Assembly: GCF_003967555.1 (NCBI RefSeq)
Contig: NZ_BIFS01000001.1
Span: 930,001 to 994,000 of the forward strand
Length of the DNA stretch: 64,000 nt
Source of the DNA: Dictyobacter kobayashii
GTDB lineage: Bacteria; Chloroflexota; Ktedonobacteria; Ktedonobacterales; Ktedonobacteraceae
Direction of reading: 5' to 3'
A program made the translations under genes and the position numbers. Below the pieces are notes generated by a model. The model ran no database searches, was not told the origin of the DNA, and saw only the letters and a list, made by a program, of their open reading frames with translations. This document shows, piece by piece, positions 56,096 through 64,000 of this stretch; positions within the stretch are counted from its first letter, which is position 1, and each line of letters opens with the position of its first letter.

Positions 56096-56634
56096 CCATT
56101 CACGGGTCTGCCCATCAACGAGCTGTAATCCCCCAGGCCTTCCAGGTAATTCAAAGCACGTTGAATACTATAGCGATCGCCAGGGCGACGAAAATCGAAG
56201 GCGTCCTCGCCTCCTCCATCTTGCTCTTGAGCGGATTGCTCCTGAATTTGTTCCGCGAGTTGGGATAACAAAAACTGCTGGTCATTCCCACGTCCACTCA
56301 ATTGGCGATTCTCCGCATACCACAGAATCCACGTCAGACAAGCAAAATCACGCGGCTCGCGCAAACGATCATAAAGATAGCCAGGTGTTGTGGCACTCAG
56401 ACGGCGCTCCAGGCGAATCACCTTACTACTCCGTTGGATGCGCCACCTGGTATGTTGATCATGCCAGTTCTGCAGTCGATAATAATGATGCTGCACCAGG
56501 CGAAAGAGATCACCCTGGTTCGCCTGTATCAACTCTCGCTCCAGGAGAACAACATGAGCTTTGATCAGATCGGCTGGCAGGGTTTGATCAGATACCCCCT
56601 TCAGCATTCCAGGCACAAACTGCTCATCTATCAA
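56035..56634 (-). CDS. jetB: Wadjet JetB, N-terminal part (split by frameshift)
   Basis: Starts at TTG 56634, inside the end of jetA, with GGAGGGGG upstream. It holds LVQHHYYRLQNWHDQHTRW, RLREPRDFACLTWILWYAENRQL and RYSIQRALNYLEGLG as in DUF2398 proteins. After a run of five G (56130-56134 on the plus strand as C) the frame is lost; six G would restore GG-LQLVDGQTREW. The joined protein would have about 433 residues, the normal size. The change may be a base error, a recent mutation or a slippage switch. Confidence 0.82.
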   Translation of the reverse strand: MIDEQFVPGMLKGVSDQTLPADLIKAHVVLLERELIQANQGDLFRLVQHHYYRLQNWHDQHTRWRIQRSSKVIRLERRLSATTPGYLYDRLREPRDFACLTWILWYAENRQLSGRGNDQQFLLSQLAEQIQEQSAQEQDGGGEDAFDFRRPGDRYSIQRALNYLEGLGDYSSLMGRPVNGWHRRSMLMLSTSLPRSVVR

Positions 56635-58249
56635 CGTCTTCCCCCTCCATCTCCTGACTATCGCGCGCGGAAACAGCCGCCAGAGCAGGCATCATCTGTC
56701 GTTCCAAACAATATCGTGGCAACAAAAGCACGCCATCAGAGGCTTTGAGCAATGTATACTCAGCCTCTTCTGGATTAAGAAGCACCACAATGGAATCATC
56801 AAGCGCACGACACTGGTGGGATGGTTGACTCAGGCAGCTATCGATAATATCCAGTAAAATCGTACGTTCCTGCGCAGTCACTTTCTTCAACGTCCCAATA
56901 TCCAGACGCTCCTGCGCAAACAGATGGTTCAAACGTCGCAACTGCTCCTGTAAACGCGCCTCATGCTGCTCAATAAGACTCTGTGTCAGCAGGCGATTAT
57001 CAATAATCGGATCTTCTCGGGCATGCTCGCCACGATTCGCGCGACTCACAGGACGCAAATATAATGTACTAACAGGTTCCTCCTGCCAGGCTGTCGCTTG
57101 ATCAGGCATGTAGAGATCACTGGGAGTCCCTGCCAAACCCTCGGAAAGATGGATCGGTAAGGGATGAGCAAAGGCGACCGAGAAAAGTTGTTGCGCAGTC
57201 TCACCATCGCGAGCTTGTAATAATATATGGGCCAGCAGATGCAATTGTTGTGCATAGTTCGCATTGGGGCGGGATGCTGAGGCGAGCGAAGCCGCGCGAC
57301 GCACAACTTTATCTACTTCCGCCAGCGCATTACGCCTGAAGGCATCCGCGTTCTTTCCAGGTGCGAACCAGGCGGCCAGCGCATCAACCTGTTTCTGCGC
57401 GTCCAGCCGTAATTCATCTTCCGTCCGCACCTGTTCCAGCATCGGGGTAGGCGGACTCAGATACTGTGCCAGCAAGGACACAAATGCCTCCAATGTACTG
57501 CGTTCACTCCACTGCGCAATCTGCTCACGGATACGAGGCCCATAAAGGGTCAACGCCTGGGCGAAACCGTGCACATACGCGACAACCGCAGACTTATAGT
57601 GCTGATATGCCTCCAAGTCAGGTTTACTGGACTGTGAAGCGCTGATCATATTCGCGAGATACTGCGCCGCCTCGCGAGCCATGGTATTCCATATTTCAAA
57701 TGCACGTTGCCACTCATCAGCAAGTTCCTGACACTGAGATGTACTGAATGCGGCCAGATCCTGTTGTAATATCTCATCAATACGCAGGAGCATATCCCAC
57801 AAGCGCGAGAGATCACCCTGACGCAGGGCACCACTACTGGCGGTAGCCCGGGTCTGTTCTGCCAGAAACGTCTCAATCGCCATTGCCTCTGGCGTTGCCT
57901 GATACAACAGAGCTGGTGAGAGAAAACTGGCGATCGACGTCGCCCGACTCGAATCATAGATCGTCGTCAGACATCCCCATTCTTTCAATGCCGCCAGATC
58001 ATTCTGACACTGCTCCAATGAGTATTCAGGATCCAACTGCTCACGAAGAGCATCTCGCACTTCGTGGGCGGTTAACTGATAGCGATACAGTTCACGGTGA
58101 TAATGCCAGAACGTGCGCATAATCACACGATACCACCGTACACGATTCGAAGATACAAGATAGCTAAAAATCGTCAGGCGATCAGTTAAATTAAAGACAG
58201 TGTTCGCCTCGATAGGTTGTTCACGATGCTCCATACTATCCAATCCCAT
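56624..58249 (-). CDS. jetA: Wadjet JetA, kleisin-like subunit (DUF2397/TIGR02677 type)
   Basis: A 541-residue protein. It opens like TIGR02677 members: FSYLVSSNRVRWYRVIMRTFWHYHRELYRYQLTAHEVRDAL, then LAALKEWGCLTTIYDSSRATSIASFL, a winged helix. A long helical middle follows, and a C-terminal winged helix with DIIDSCLSQPSHQCRALDDSIVVLLNPEEAEYTLLKASDG. JetA links the SMC heads and binds JetB. It is the first gene of the jetABCD operon and its stop overlaps the jetB start by 11 bases. Confidence 0.85.
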   Translation of the reverse strand: MGLDSMEHREQPIEANTVFNLTDRLTIFSYLVSSNRVRWYRVIMRTFWHYHRELYRYQLTAHEVRDALREQLDPEYSLEQCQNDLAALKEWGCLTTIYDSSRATSIASFLSPALLYQATPEAMAIETFLAEQTRATASSGALRQGDLSRLWDMLLRIDEILQQDLAAFSTSQCQELADEWQRAFEIWNTMAREAAQYLANMISASQSSKPDLEAYQHYKSAVVAYVHGFAQALTLYGPRIREQIAQWSERSTLEAFVSLLAQYLSPPTPMLEQVRTEDELRLDAQKQVDALAAWFAPGKNADAFRRNALAEVDKVVRRAASLASASRPNANYAQQLHLLAHILLQARDGETAQQLFSVAFAHPLPIHLSEGLAGTPSDLYMPDQATAWQEEPVSTLYLRPVSRANRGEHAREDPIIDNRLLTQSLIEQHEARLQEQLRRLNHLFAQERLDIGTLKKVTAQERTILLDIIDSCLSQPSHQCRALDDSIVVLLNPEEAEYTLLKASDGVLLLPRYCLERQMMPALAAVSARDSQEMEGEDVDR

Positions 58250-58644
58250 GGCGTATGCTTACAAACGGATATCATGCGTAATCATGCAACATACAAACGA
58301 TAGCTTGAAATACTACAAACTACTTCCATTCCAATATGCTCTAGATAGAGAGAAGATGCTGGTATGCTTCAAAAAGACAATCATAGCACAAGTCTGCAAG
58401 GAGCTTGTAGACTTGTGGCAGCCTTTCAACTCCATTTACTTTCCAGGCCTTCCCCGACTTGCGGAAGCTCTCATCTCCTCTTCCATCGAATTCTTAGTTT
58501 ACCAGTTTTGTCCAATCTTTCAAACTGTAGCCCCCAATTCACGCAAGAGGCATAAAATGTAATCTCATCCACGGCTGCTCTTCCTGGTCTCAGCCACCGT
58601 CATCATTTGCACAGATCACAAGCGCCATTCCAGCCGCGTGTTGA
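58250..58644. other. Intergenic stretch upstream of the jet operon
   Basis: About 395 bases between jetA and the recombinase gene, both on the minus strand. No motif-bearing frame was seen. The jet promoter must lie here. Confidence 0.5.
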
Positions 58645-59867
58645 TCAGGTTGGTTCAGCCTTTTTCTCCAGGCGATCGCGAACCAACTGATCATACCACC
58701 GCAGATACTGCCTGACTGGGGCCATTCCCTCATACCCCAGCAGTAATTGCAAACCATGGGGATTTCCTCCTGTCTGCAAGTAGCGAAAGGCAAAACTGTG
58801 ACGCAAGATCTGAGGAGTGATTGATGTGTCACTGGCTCCTGCTCGCTTGCGCAGCCAAGCGAATACAAGGGTGAGACTATTTTTGGTCAACGAACAACCA
58901 TTTTCGGAATGAAAAAGCGGATCATCACGGTTTCCTCGCCCTTTCTCATGCAACTGATCCAGATAGGAGAGGAGAGACCCCAGACATACCGATCCCAGAG
59001 CCATCCTGCGCTCTTTCCCTCCTTTTCCCCGGACGCGAAGGATGCCCATCTTTCGGTCCACATCCCCCACACGCAACGCACAGAGTTCAGAAACCGTAAT
59101 CCCGGTTTCAAAGAGGATCCAGAGCACGGCTTGATTGCGTGTAGCAATCCTCCGCTCCCTGGGTCCCTAGTGGCTAGAGCAAAACCTCGCTCCATCAACT
59201 GCACAAATGCTTCTGGCTGCACAAAAGGCGGAAGTGGCACACTCGCTCGTGGAAACACCTCCTCGCTCATGGGAGAACAACGGAGATCGCCTCGATGCAC
59301 GAGCCAGGCGCAAAAAGCACGCACCGAGCGTGCATACGTTTCGATAGTACTCACCGTGCGCGGCGAGCCGCGGGTTGTGGGCGCCTGACACAAAAATGCA
59401 ATCCAATCATGGACGTTTGCTGGTGTGATCTGACTGACATAGAGGAGATGACATTCGGCAAGGAGATACTGTTGAAACTGGCGCAGTGCCGTCTGATGCC
59501 ATTCCAGCGTTTTTGGACAATGGCCTGCCTTGTGGTGGGTCTGGAGATACGCGTGGATGGCGTGTTCGATGGTCAGGCGCTGAGCATTCGTCTTTGCGCT
59601 CCTCTTGGAATTCGGGCGAGGAAGAGGCACCTGGGTGTGTAGGGCCTGACTCGCCTGACCCAGTTCATCTCCAGAGGGAGCCACAGCAGAAACAACCGAA
59701 CACGCGATAGAGGGAGCCACCCCTTCTAATCCTGTCGTTACCTGGCAGACGCCACCAGTCGAAAACGGACTTCCCTGGATTGCCGCATCCCTGCTGTTTG
59801 CCTCACGCATTGCAAGCAGATAGGTCCGGATTTTGCGCACGCCACGTTGGAGGGTGTGAAGATGCAC
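58645..59867 (-). pseudogene. Tyrosine recombinase/integrase, frameshifted
   Basis: From a GTG at 59867 the protein has an N-terminal SAM-like domain (TIEHAIHAYLQTHHKAGHCPKTLEWHQTALRQFQQYL). Near 59160 one base is lost; the catalytic domain continues in another frame as ERRIATRNQAVLWILFETGITVSELCALRVGDVD, VRGKGGKERRMALG, TPQILRHSFAFRYLQTGG and VRQYLRWYD. The usual first catalytic Arg position reads T in ETGITVSEL, and the second His box reads LLGYEG, so even the repaired protein differs from standard integrases. It lies next to nested inverted repeats and between the Wadjet locus and two tRNA genes. Confidence 0.78.
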
Positions 59868-59908
59868 CGGCTGATAGCGCCCAGGAAAGAGAGACTGAAG
59901 CTCATATT

Positions 59909-60137
59909 AGCGCCGACGCAAATGTGAGCCGGTGTCGAGCTCAAATGCGTGCTTTTTTGAACAAAGAAAGAAATGATTATTTTTTTCGTTTCAATGGCTT
60001 CTCATTTATCTGAGCAGGCTTCTCACCTGGTGTCAAGGTAAAGCGCAGCGGCCTTTATACCAGGTGAGAAGCCTGCTACACTCCCTGGGTCATTGAGTCA
60101 AAACGCGCCAGGATCGGCTCACATTTGCGTCGGCGCT
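59909..60137. repeat. 23-bp inverted repeat pair flanking a hairpin, at the recombinase 5' end
   Basis: AGCGCCGACGCAAATGTGAG (plus CCG) occurs at 59909-59931 and, inverted and without mismatch, at 60115-60137. The 183 bases between contain the 19-bp-stem hairpin at 60013-60077. The right copy lies in the 3' end of the transposase gene, the left copy just upstream of the recombinase start. Confidence 0.75.
60013..60077. repeat. Strong hairpin
   Basis: Perfect 19-base arms (AGCAGGCTTCTCACCTGGT and complement) around a 27-base loop. It may end transcription from the transposase gene or be part of a recombination site. Confidence 0.7.
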
Positions 60138-61550
60138 GACACTCACAAAAGATGTCTCCACTACTGCGGGATGGATTCGCCTGGATCCAGGCAAGGATCT
60201 GCTCCCACTGCTCAGCAAATGGATCGTTGCTCGTGTGCCGCCAGTCGTCTCTGGGCATGGCATTCCGTGGTTTCTGGCCCTCATCATCAAGTGATGGTCC
60301 TTCTTGCTGTTCTCGCCCATCAGAGACTGAAAGTTGTGCAGGCTCGCCATAAAGCGTAAACCTCTACAGAGTAGGTGCCGACATCGGTGAGCCAGCAGGG
60401 CATCGGTCCATCTCACACTGAAAGACGGCCTGCTGCAACTGTGTCACCTGGTCGAAGAGGCGCAGAGGGTCAAGCCCCTTGGCCATCGCTCTCAGTTCTT
60501 GCTGTCGCGAATCAGGAAGAAGGCCAGAGAGCAGCAGCCGTTGCAGGGGTGTCCTGGCAGCATCATACACACGGCGCAGCGTTCTTCCCTCTCTGTGTTT
60601 CGCGACCAGCTTCATTGACGGTTGAAAGCAGTTCACGTACACATGCAGGGCACGGTATAGCTCAGCCAGTTGCTGACACGCATGAATACCGCTTAAAGCA
60701 CCGTATCCAACCACCTGGCGGACGATAGCTCCATTCTTCTGCTCAACAAAGCACTGATCCCGTTTCTCGTAGGGGTGCCCTCGCGTGAAGGTGATCTGCT
60801 CCCGCTCGCAATAAGAGGCCACCGCTTCGTTGATAAACTCGCCACCATTGTCTGTATCAATCCCGAGAATGGGAAAAGGGAAGAACAAACACCCGCGCTG
60901 CAAAGCAGTCACCACCTCTTCTTGCCCACGGTTCAGCAGAGGCAGACACTCAGTCCATCCCGTCGCGACATCGGTCAGCGTCAGCGTATACAGGCACCCT
61001 CCCTGCAGACGCCCCCACAATGCGCGACCAGATCCGCTTCTAAGAAGCCCGGCAGCGTCTCATCCCACTGCGCAAACGTGCGAATGGGGATCTGTTGTTT
61101 GAGGAGTGGGCCAGACTGTGTCGTGGACACACCGCGTGGGCGTGACTGACGATAGGCGCCTAAGATACGATCAGCCGTCGCGGCGCTGATGGAGAGCAGT
61201 TGGTGACGGTGTTCCTCGCTGAGCTGTACATGTCCATACTGCTCAAGCGATTCGATGATACTGGGCAGAAACGGGATCAGCCGCTTTGTACAAATCTGGT
61301 TCAGTGTCTTCCAGGCCAACACTAATGCCTGGTGCACTTCTGGCCCATAGCGGTGGCGAGAAGCAGCCGTGGTCTGCAACACCTCCTCAGCATGATTGAG
61401 CAGCCAGCGAGCATATTTGCGCGCATACCCGGTGGTGCAGACAAACCCATCCAGGATGGTGCATTTTTGTGAAGCAAAAGCCTGCTGATACCGAGGCGCA
61501 ACCTGCTGGAGGAAAGCCCGTCTGACGTGCATCGGCGCCTTTTCTGCCAC
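60076..61550 (-). pseudogene. DDE transposase with integrase core (IS481/ISNCY-like), broken
   Basis: The first part (from 61550) has RYQQAFASQKCTILDGFVCTTGYARKYARWLL and ends its frame near a C run of five (61012-61016), one base short. The core then reads LYTLTLTDVATGWTECLPLLNRG, ILGIDTDNGGEFINEAV (second Asp) and GHPYEKRDQCFVEQKNGAIVRQ (Glu). A TAG at 60364-60366 interrupts it, but the same frame continues RFTLYGEPAQLSV, DPFAEQWEQILAWIQANPS to the TAG at 60076. Intact relatives have this C-terminal DPFxxxWxxI-x-WLxxNP block. So at least two defects separate it from an active transposase. Confidence 0.78.
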
Positions 61551-61604
61551 CCCATCCCCCTTTATCTTTCCATTCCAGTATATCTCTACGACAAGTGCGG
61601 CTTC

Positions 61605-61757
61605 GCTTGCCTCATCAAAATCTTCCTATTGCCCTTGAGTATACTGGCTGGTTTTCAGTCTGGCCAGGGCTGTCGATGCCCTTGCGGCCTGGCCACAATC
61701 CAGAATAACAAAAGAGCGATAGAAAAACTGGGGAGGAAGATTTTGGTGAGGCAATGC
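61605..61757 (+). mobile_element. MITE with 22-23 bp terminal inverted repeats
   Basis: Left end GCTTGCCTCATCAAAATCTTCC (61605) and right end GGAAGATTTTGGTGAGGCAATGC (61735-61757) are inverted copies with one mismatch in the inner 20 bases. The 150-bp element has no coding potential. Single ends of the same kind mark the sites at 39185, 46326 and 49492. Confidence 0.7.
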
Positions 61758-61806
61758 ACAGAGAGATGGCAGGCTGTCGTTGAACAGGTTTGCTCCAAAA
61801 ACACAA

Positions 61807-61876
61807 TCGTCCCCTTGCTGACCTGATGGCGAACGCTTCTTACGAAGCGGCCTCTCATCGGCCTGCAAGGGGACGA
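61807..61876. terminator. Hairpin downstream of the tRNA genes
   Basis: Thirteen-base perfect arms (ATCGTCCCCTTGC and complement) enclose a second small hairpin (CGCTTC-TTAC-GAAGCG). On the minus strand it follows the tRNA-Gly gene and a T run, so it probably ends the tRNA transcript. Confidence 0.55.
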
Positions 61877-61889
61877 TAGACATGAAAAA

Positions 61890-61962
61890 AGCGGGAGACG
61901 AGACTCGAACTCGCGACAACCTGCTTGGAAGGCAGGGACTCTACCAACTGAGTTACTCCCGC
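61890..61962 (-). tRNA. tRNA-Gly (anticodon UCC)
   Basis: On the minus strand the gene starts GCGGGAGTAACTCAGTTGG. It has a seven-base acceptor stem (GCGGGAG/CTCCCGC), D arm, anticodon stem CCTGC/GCAGG with loop CTTCCAA (anticodon TCC), and T loop TTCGAGT. The discriminator base is T, usual for glycine. CCA is not encoded. It lies five bases after tRNA-Pro. Confidence 0.95.
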
Positions 61963-61966
61963 GAAG

Positions 61967-62039
61967 TCGGGGTGCGCAGACTCGAACTGCGGACCTCCTG
62001 GTCCCAAACCAGGCGCGCTACCAACTGCGCCACACCCCG
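61967..62039 (-). tRNA. tRNA-Pro (anticodon UGG)
   Basis: On the minus strand it starts CGGGGTGTGGCGCAGTTGG. It has acceptor stem CGGGGTG/CACCCCG, anticodon stem CCTGG/CCAGG with loop TTTGGGA (anticodon TGG), T arm CGCAG-TTCGAGT-CTGCG, and discriminator A. It is the first of a two-tRNA transcript. Confidence 0.95.
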
Positions 62040-62137
62040 TCGACACTGTGTACTATAACACCCCTCTAGAGCTTTGTCAAGCACTTTTTTTTGAAATTTC
62101 GAAATAGTGGAAAAATTGGTTTTTCTCGCTCACTCGA

Positions 62138-62596
62138 TTACTCATCTTTGTCTTTGCGCCGATAGCGCATTTTGAGGAGCAGAAGGTTCCACTGCGTCTT
62201 TATAGTGTCCCAGGGACCACGTCGTAAAGGTGTTATGGTGGTATTGCCATAACGCACAGAACGTGGACGACGCGACTGCACAGTAAAATTCGATAAAGCA
62301 ACCACGACCACGCCAACAAACCCTGCCAGGGCTAAAATCAAAGTGATAACATTTTGTCCGGCCAGATATGCATATGCTCCAGCCAGCATTGCGCAGATAA
62401 TGGTTCCTATTAACAGGCGTTCAGAAGTAGAAAGATTCCAGGAAATGGGCCGTGGTTGCGGTGCCCGCAGGTTAGGACCTGGCCCTGGCCGGCGCCGAAA
62501 TCTTTCTCCAAATTTCTGGGATTTCCCTGTTTTGGGGTCAGTCTGCTCCAGGTTACGTAGGATTTCTTCGATCTCACGTTCATATCTATTTGGCAT
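62138..62596 (-). CDS. Small membrane protein of unknown function
   Basis: A 152-residue protein with a charged N-terminus (REIEEILRNLEQTDP), a Pro/Arg-rich linker (RRRPGPGPNLRAPQPRP), two close membrane helices (LLIGTIICAMLAGAYAYLAG, VITLILALAGFVGVVVVAL) and a basic C-terminal tail. The layout is common in Chloroflexota beside housekeeping genes. No enzymatic motif is seen. Confidence 0.75.
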   Translation of the reverse strand: MPNRYEREIEEILRNLEQTDPKTGKSQKFGERFRRRPGPGPNLRAPQPRPISWNLSTSERLLIGTIICAMLAGAYAYLAGQNVITLILALAGFVGVVVVALSNFTVQSRRPRSVRYGNTTITPLRRGPWDTIKTQWNLLLLKMRYRRKDKDE

Positions 62597-62708
62597 AGCC
62601 GCTCTGCTTCCTTGAACTCGTCAGGACGCTCTTGCTTGTAATGATACCAACTTTTCAGCGTAGAGACAAGTACTTTATGCTATCATTTTTAGCAGTGAGA
62701 AGATGAAC

Positions 62709-63092
62709 TCAACGACTGTATGATTCTACTTCTAAAATACTCTGCACTTTCTCCGCTAATGCAAGCGGATGAAAAGGCTTGGTCATGTGTTGAACCACTC
62801 CCAGGTCGGTACTGATACGCTGGTAAATATCCTCATCATGCGCAGTAATCATCATTACTGGAATAGCGTGCGTGTTGGGATTGGTTCGTAGACTCCTACA
62901 GATATGATAACCATCCTCTCCTGGCATCATGACATCTAAAATTATCAAATCGGGTAGTTGAGCAGCCAACAAAGCTTGAAGCCGCTGCCCATTGGCGACT
63001 GCCTCTACCTGATAACCATGGCGAGCCAGCACAAATGTGATGATCTCACGGATCTCTTTATCGTCATCTACCACAATTACTCTCTTCGACAT
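62709..63092 (-). CDS. Single-domain response regulator
   Basis: A CheY-like receiver of about 127 residues: acidic pair VVDDDKE, phosphoacceptor LIILDVMMPGEDGY, Thr in MMITAHD and Lys in HMTKPFHP. The ATG at 63092 lies in AGGTGGAGTATATG; a GTG three codons earlier is also possible. It has no output domain. It is divergent from the XRE regulator gene, with about 220 bases between. Confidence 0.88.
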   Translation of the reverse strand: MSKRVIVVDDDKEIREIITFVLARHGYQVEAVANGQRLQALLAAQLPDLIILDVMMPGEDGYHICRSLRTNPNTHAIPVMMITAHDEDIYQRISTDLGVVQHMTKPFHPLALAEKVQSILEVESYSR

Positions 63093-63310
63093 ATACTCCA
63101 CCTGACTTCCTCACCTTTTTGCCGTCGCTCTTATTATTATGATACAGATTTCCCGAGAGAAGTACAACTCGTACTCACCAATACGTTACTGAAGTACATT
63201 TTTTTCATGCAATAACAGATGAAGAGTTGACTGACGGCACGGCCTCTGTTATCATATGCACCAGGATCTGACATCAATCTATTTAGTAGTAGCAAAAGAG
63301 GTGGAAAGAC

Positions 63311-64000
63311 ATGGTCACCCCTCCTCCTTCATGGTCAAGTGTCTTGCAGGGGATCATCAAATCATCCGGCGAACGCCAGCGTTTATCATCAGCGCTAGGT
63401 GTGACAAGTATGACGCTGTCACGCTGGGCCAGTGGTGAATCCAAACCTCAAAAGCAACATTTAATCCATTTACTCCAAGTTGTGAATACAAGCCAGCGGC
63501 CCGAGTTGCTTGAAGCACTCGAACAACAATATCCCGATATTCAATCCTGGCTGACCGAAGATAGTTCTGAACATATTCCCTCAGAATTTTTTGCTCAGGT
63601 ATTAAATATACGCACTACCACTACAGAAAGTTTACGCTTCTGGCGCATTAGCGAGCTAGTCCTGAAGCAAGCTCTGGCGCAGTTGGATCCCAATCGGCTA
63701 GGTATGGCAGTCAAACTTGTGCAGTGTATGCCTCCAGGACCGGATGGAAAGATCCGCAGTCTCCGTGAGCGCGCTGGCAAAGGGACTCCGCCATGGACCG
63801 CAGACCTGGAACACGATGTGCTCTTCCTGGGCCTGGAGTCGCTTTCAGGCTATTCAGTAGAAGTACGCCACATCGTTAGCGACGATGATTTACGCCAGAG
63901 TAAAACATTCCCCGCGGTCCAGGACTCCTTTGAGGTGAGCGCGGCCGCCCATCCCATTCGTTTTGAAGGCCGCATCGCGGGCTGTCTACTGGCATCCAGC
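63311..64000 (+). CDS. XRE-type regulator with GAF-like domain (3' end outside window)
   Basis: The frame is open from the ATG at 63311 (AGAGGTGGAAAG upstream) to the last base, 230 codons. The N-terminus is a helix-turn-helix of XRE type (ERQRLSSALGVTSMTLSRWASGESKPQKQHLIHLLQVV). After a linker, LRFWRISELVLKQALAQLDPNRLGMAVKLVQCMPP begins a GAF-like sensor domain that continues beyond the window (EVRHIVSDDDL, HPIRFEGRIAGCLLASS). It is probably a ligand-responsive regulator. Confidence 0.75.
   Translation, partial: MVTPPPSWSSVLQGIIKSSGERQRLSSALGVTSMTLSRWASGESKPQKQHLIHLLQVVNTSQRPELLEALEQQYPDIQSWLTEDSSEHIPSEFFAQVLNIRTTTTESLRFWRISELVLKQALAQLDPNRLGMAVKLVQCMPPGPDGKIRSLRERAGKGTPPWTADLEHDVLFLGLESLSGYSVEVRHIVSDDDLRQSKTFPAVQDSFEVSAAAHPIRFEGRIAGCLLASS

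Noticed and set aside
56130..56134. Programmed frameshift in jetB as the main explanation
   Set aside because: No heptameric slippery sequence or downstream structure was seen. It is kept only as one option beside error and phase variation.

Overview
The window looks like chromosome from a Ktedonobacteria-type Chloroflexota, that is, a filamentous, spore-forming soil bacterium. The evidence is indirect. There is an F420-type LLM oxidoreductase, secreted multi-domain glycoside hydrolases, BclA-like collagen proteins of the kind found on spores, an XRE/NB-ARC regulator, moderate GC, and many broken genes and mobile-element remnants. The genus is an inference, not a measurement.

Layout. 1-10 kb: tail of a Ser/Thr kinase, an LLM oxidoreductase, a ClC channel-MarR operon with a visible promoter/operator, an MFS exporter, an orphan response regulator, a class A penicillin-binding protein and a DUF72 protein. 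10-21 kb: a frameshifted HEAT-repeat gene, a split conserved hypothetical, a sedolisin (S53) peptidase, and two collagen-like genes with related C-terminal domains on either side of an XRE/NB-ARC regulator. 21-26 kb: a second ClC channel (CBS plus TrkA-C), a pair of inverted MITE-like elements, a TetR regulator and a secreted phosphoesterase. 26-38 kb: a polysaccharide-use locus (GH30, ABC permeases, a frameshifted binding protein, a GH93-like enzyme, a GH92 mannosidase and an AraR-type GntR/LacI regulator) with four matching candidate operators.

38-49.5 kb is a gene graveyard. It holds truncated arsR-arsC, an FAD oxidoreductase stub, a chimera of TPP enzyme, cytochrome b and histidine kinase, an internally deleted SDR, an internally deleted GH15, a debranching enzyme with an in-frame stop, a metallo-beta-lactamase-fold fragment, a 5'-truncated TPR gene and two related nucleotidyltransferase-like genes. 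A short repeat end (GGTGAGGCAATGC) lies at or near several of the break points. 49.5-58.2 kb is a four-gene Wadjet (jetABCD) anti-plasmid system of the DUF2397/DUF2398/TIGR02680/DUF2399 type; its jetB is split by a one-base change in a G run. 58.6-61.8 kb carries a frameshifted tyrosine recombinase, nested inverted repeats, a broken DDE transposase and a 150-bp MITE carrying the same ends as the graveyard scars. tRNA-Gly(UCC) and tRNA-Pro(UGG) follow, then conserved chromosomal genes (membrane protein, response regulator, XRE regulator running off the end).

The most striking features are the Wadjet locus beside a recombinase and tRNAs, the MITE family linked to gene breaks, the inverted MITE pair at 23.3-23.7 kb, the spore-coat-like collagen pair, and the GntR and MarR operator candidates. 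Many one-base frameshifts fall in G/C runs, so some pseudogene calls could be sequence errors; read-level data would decide.
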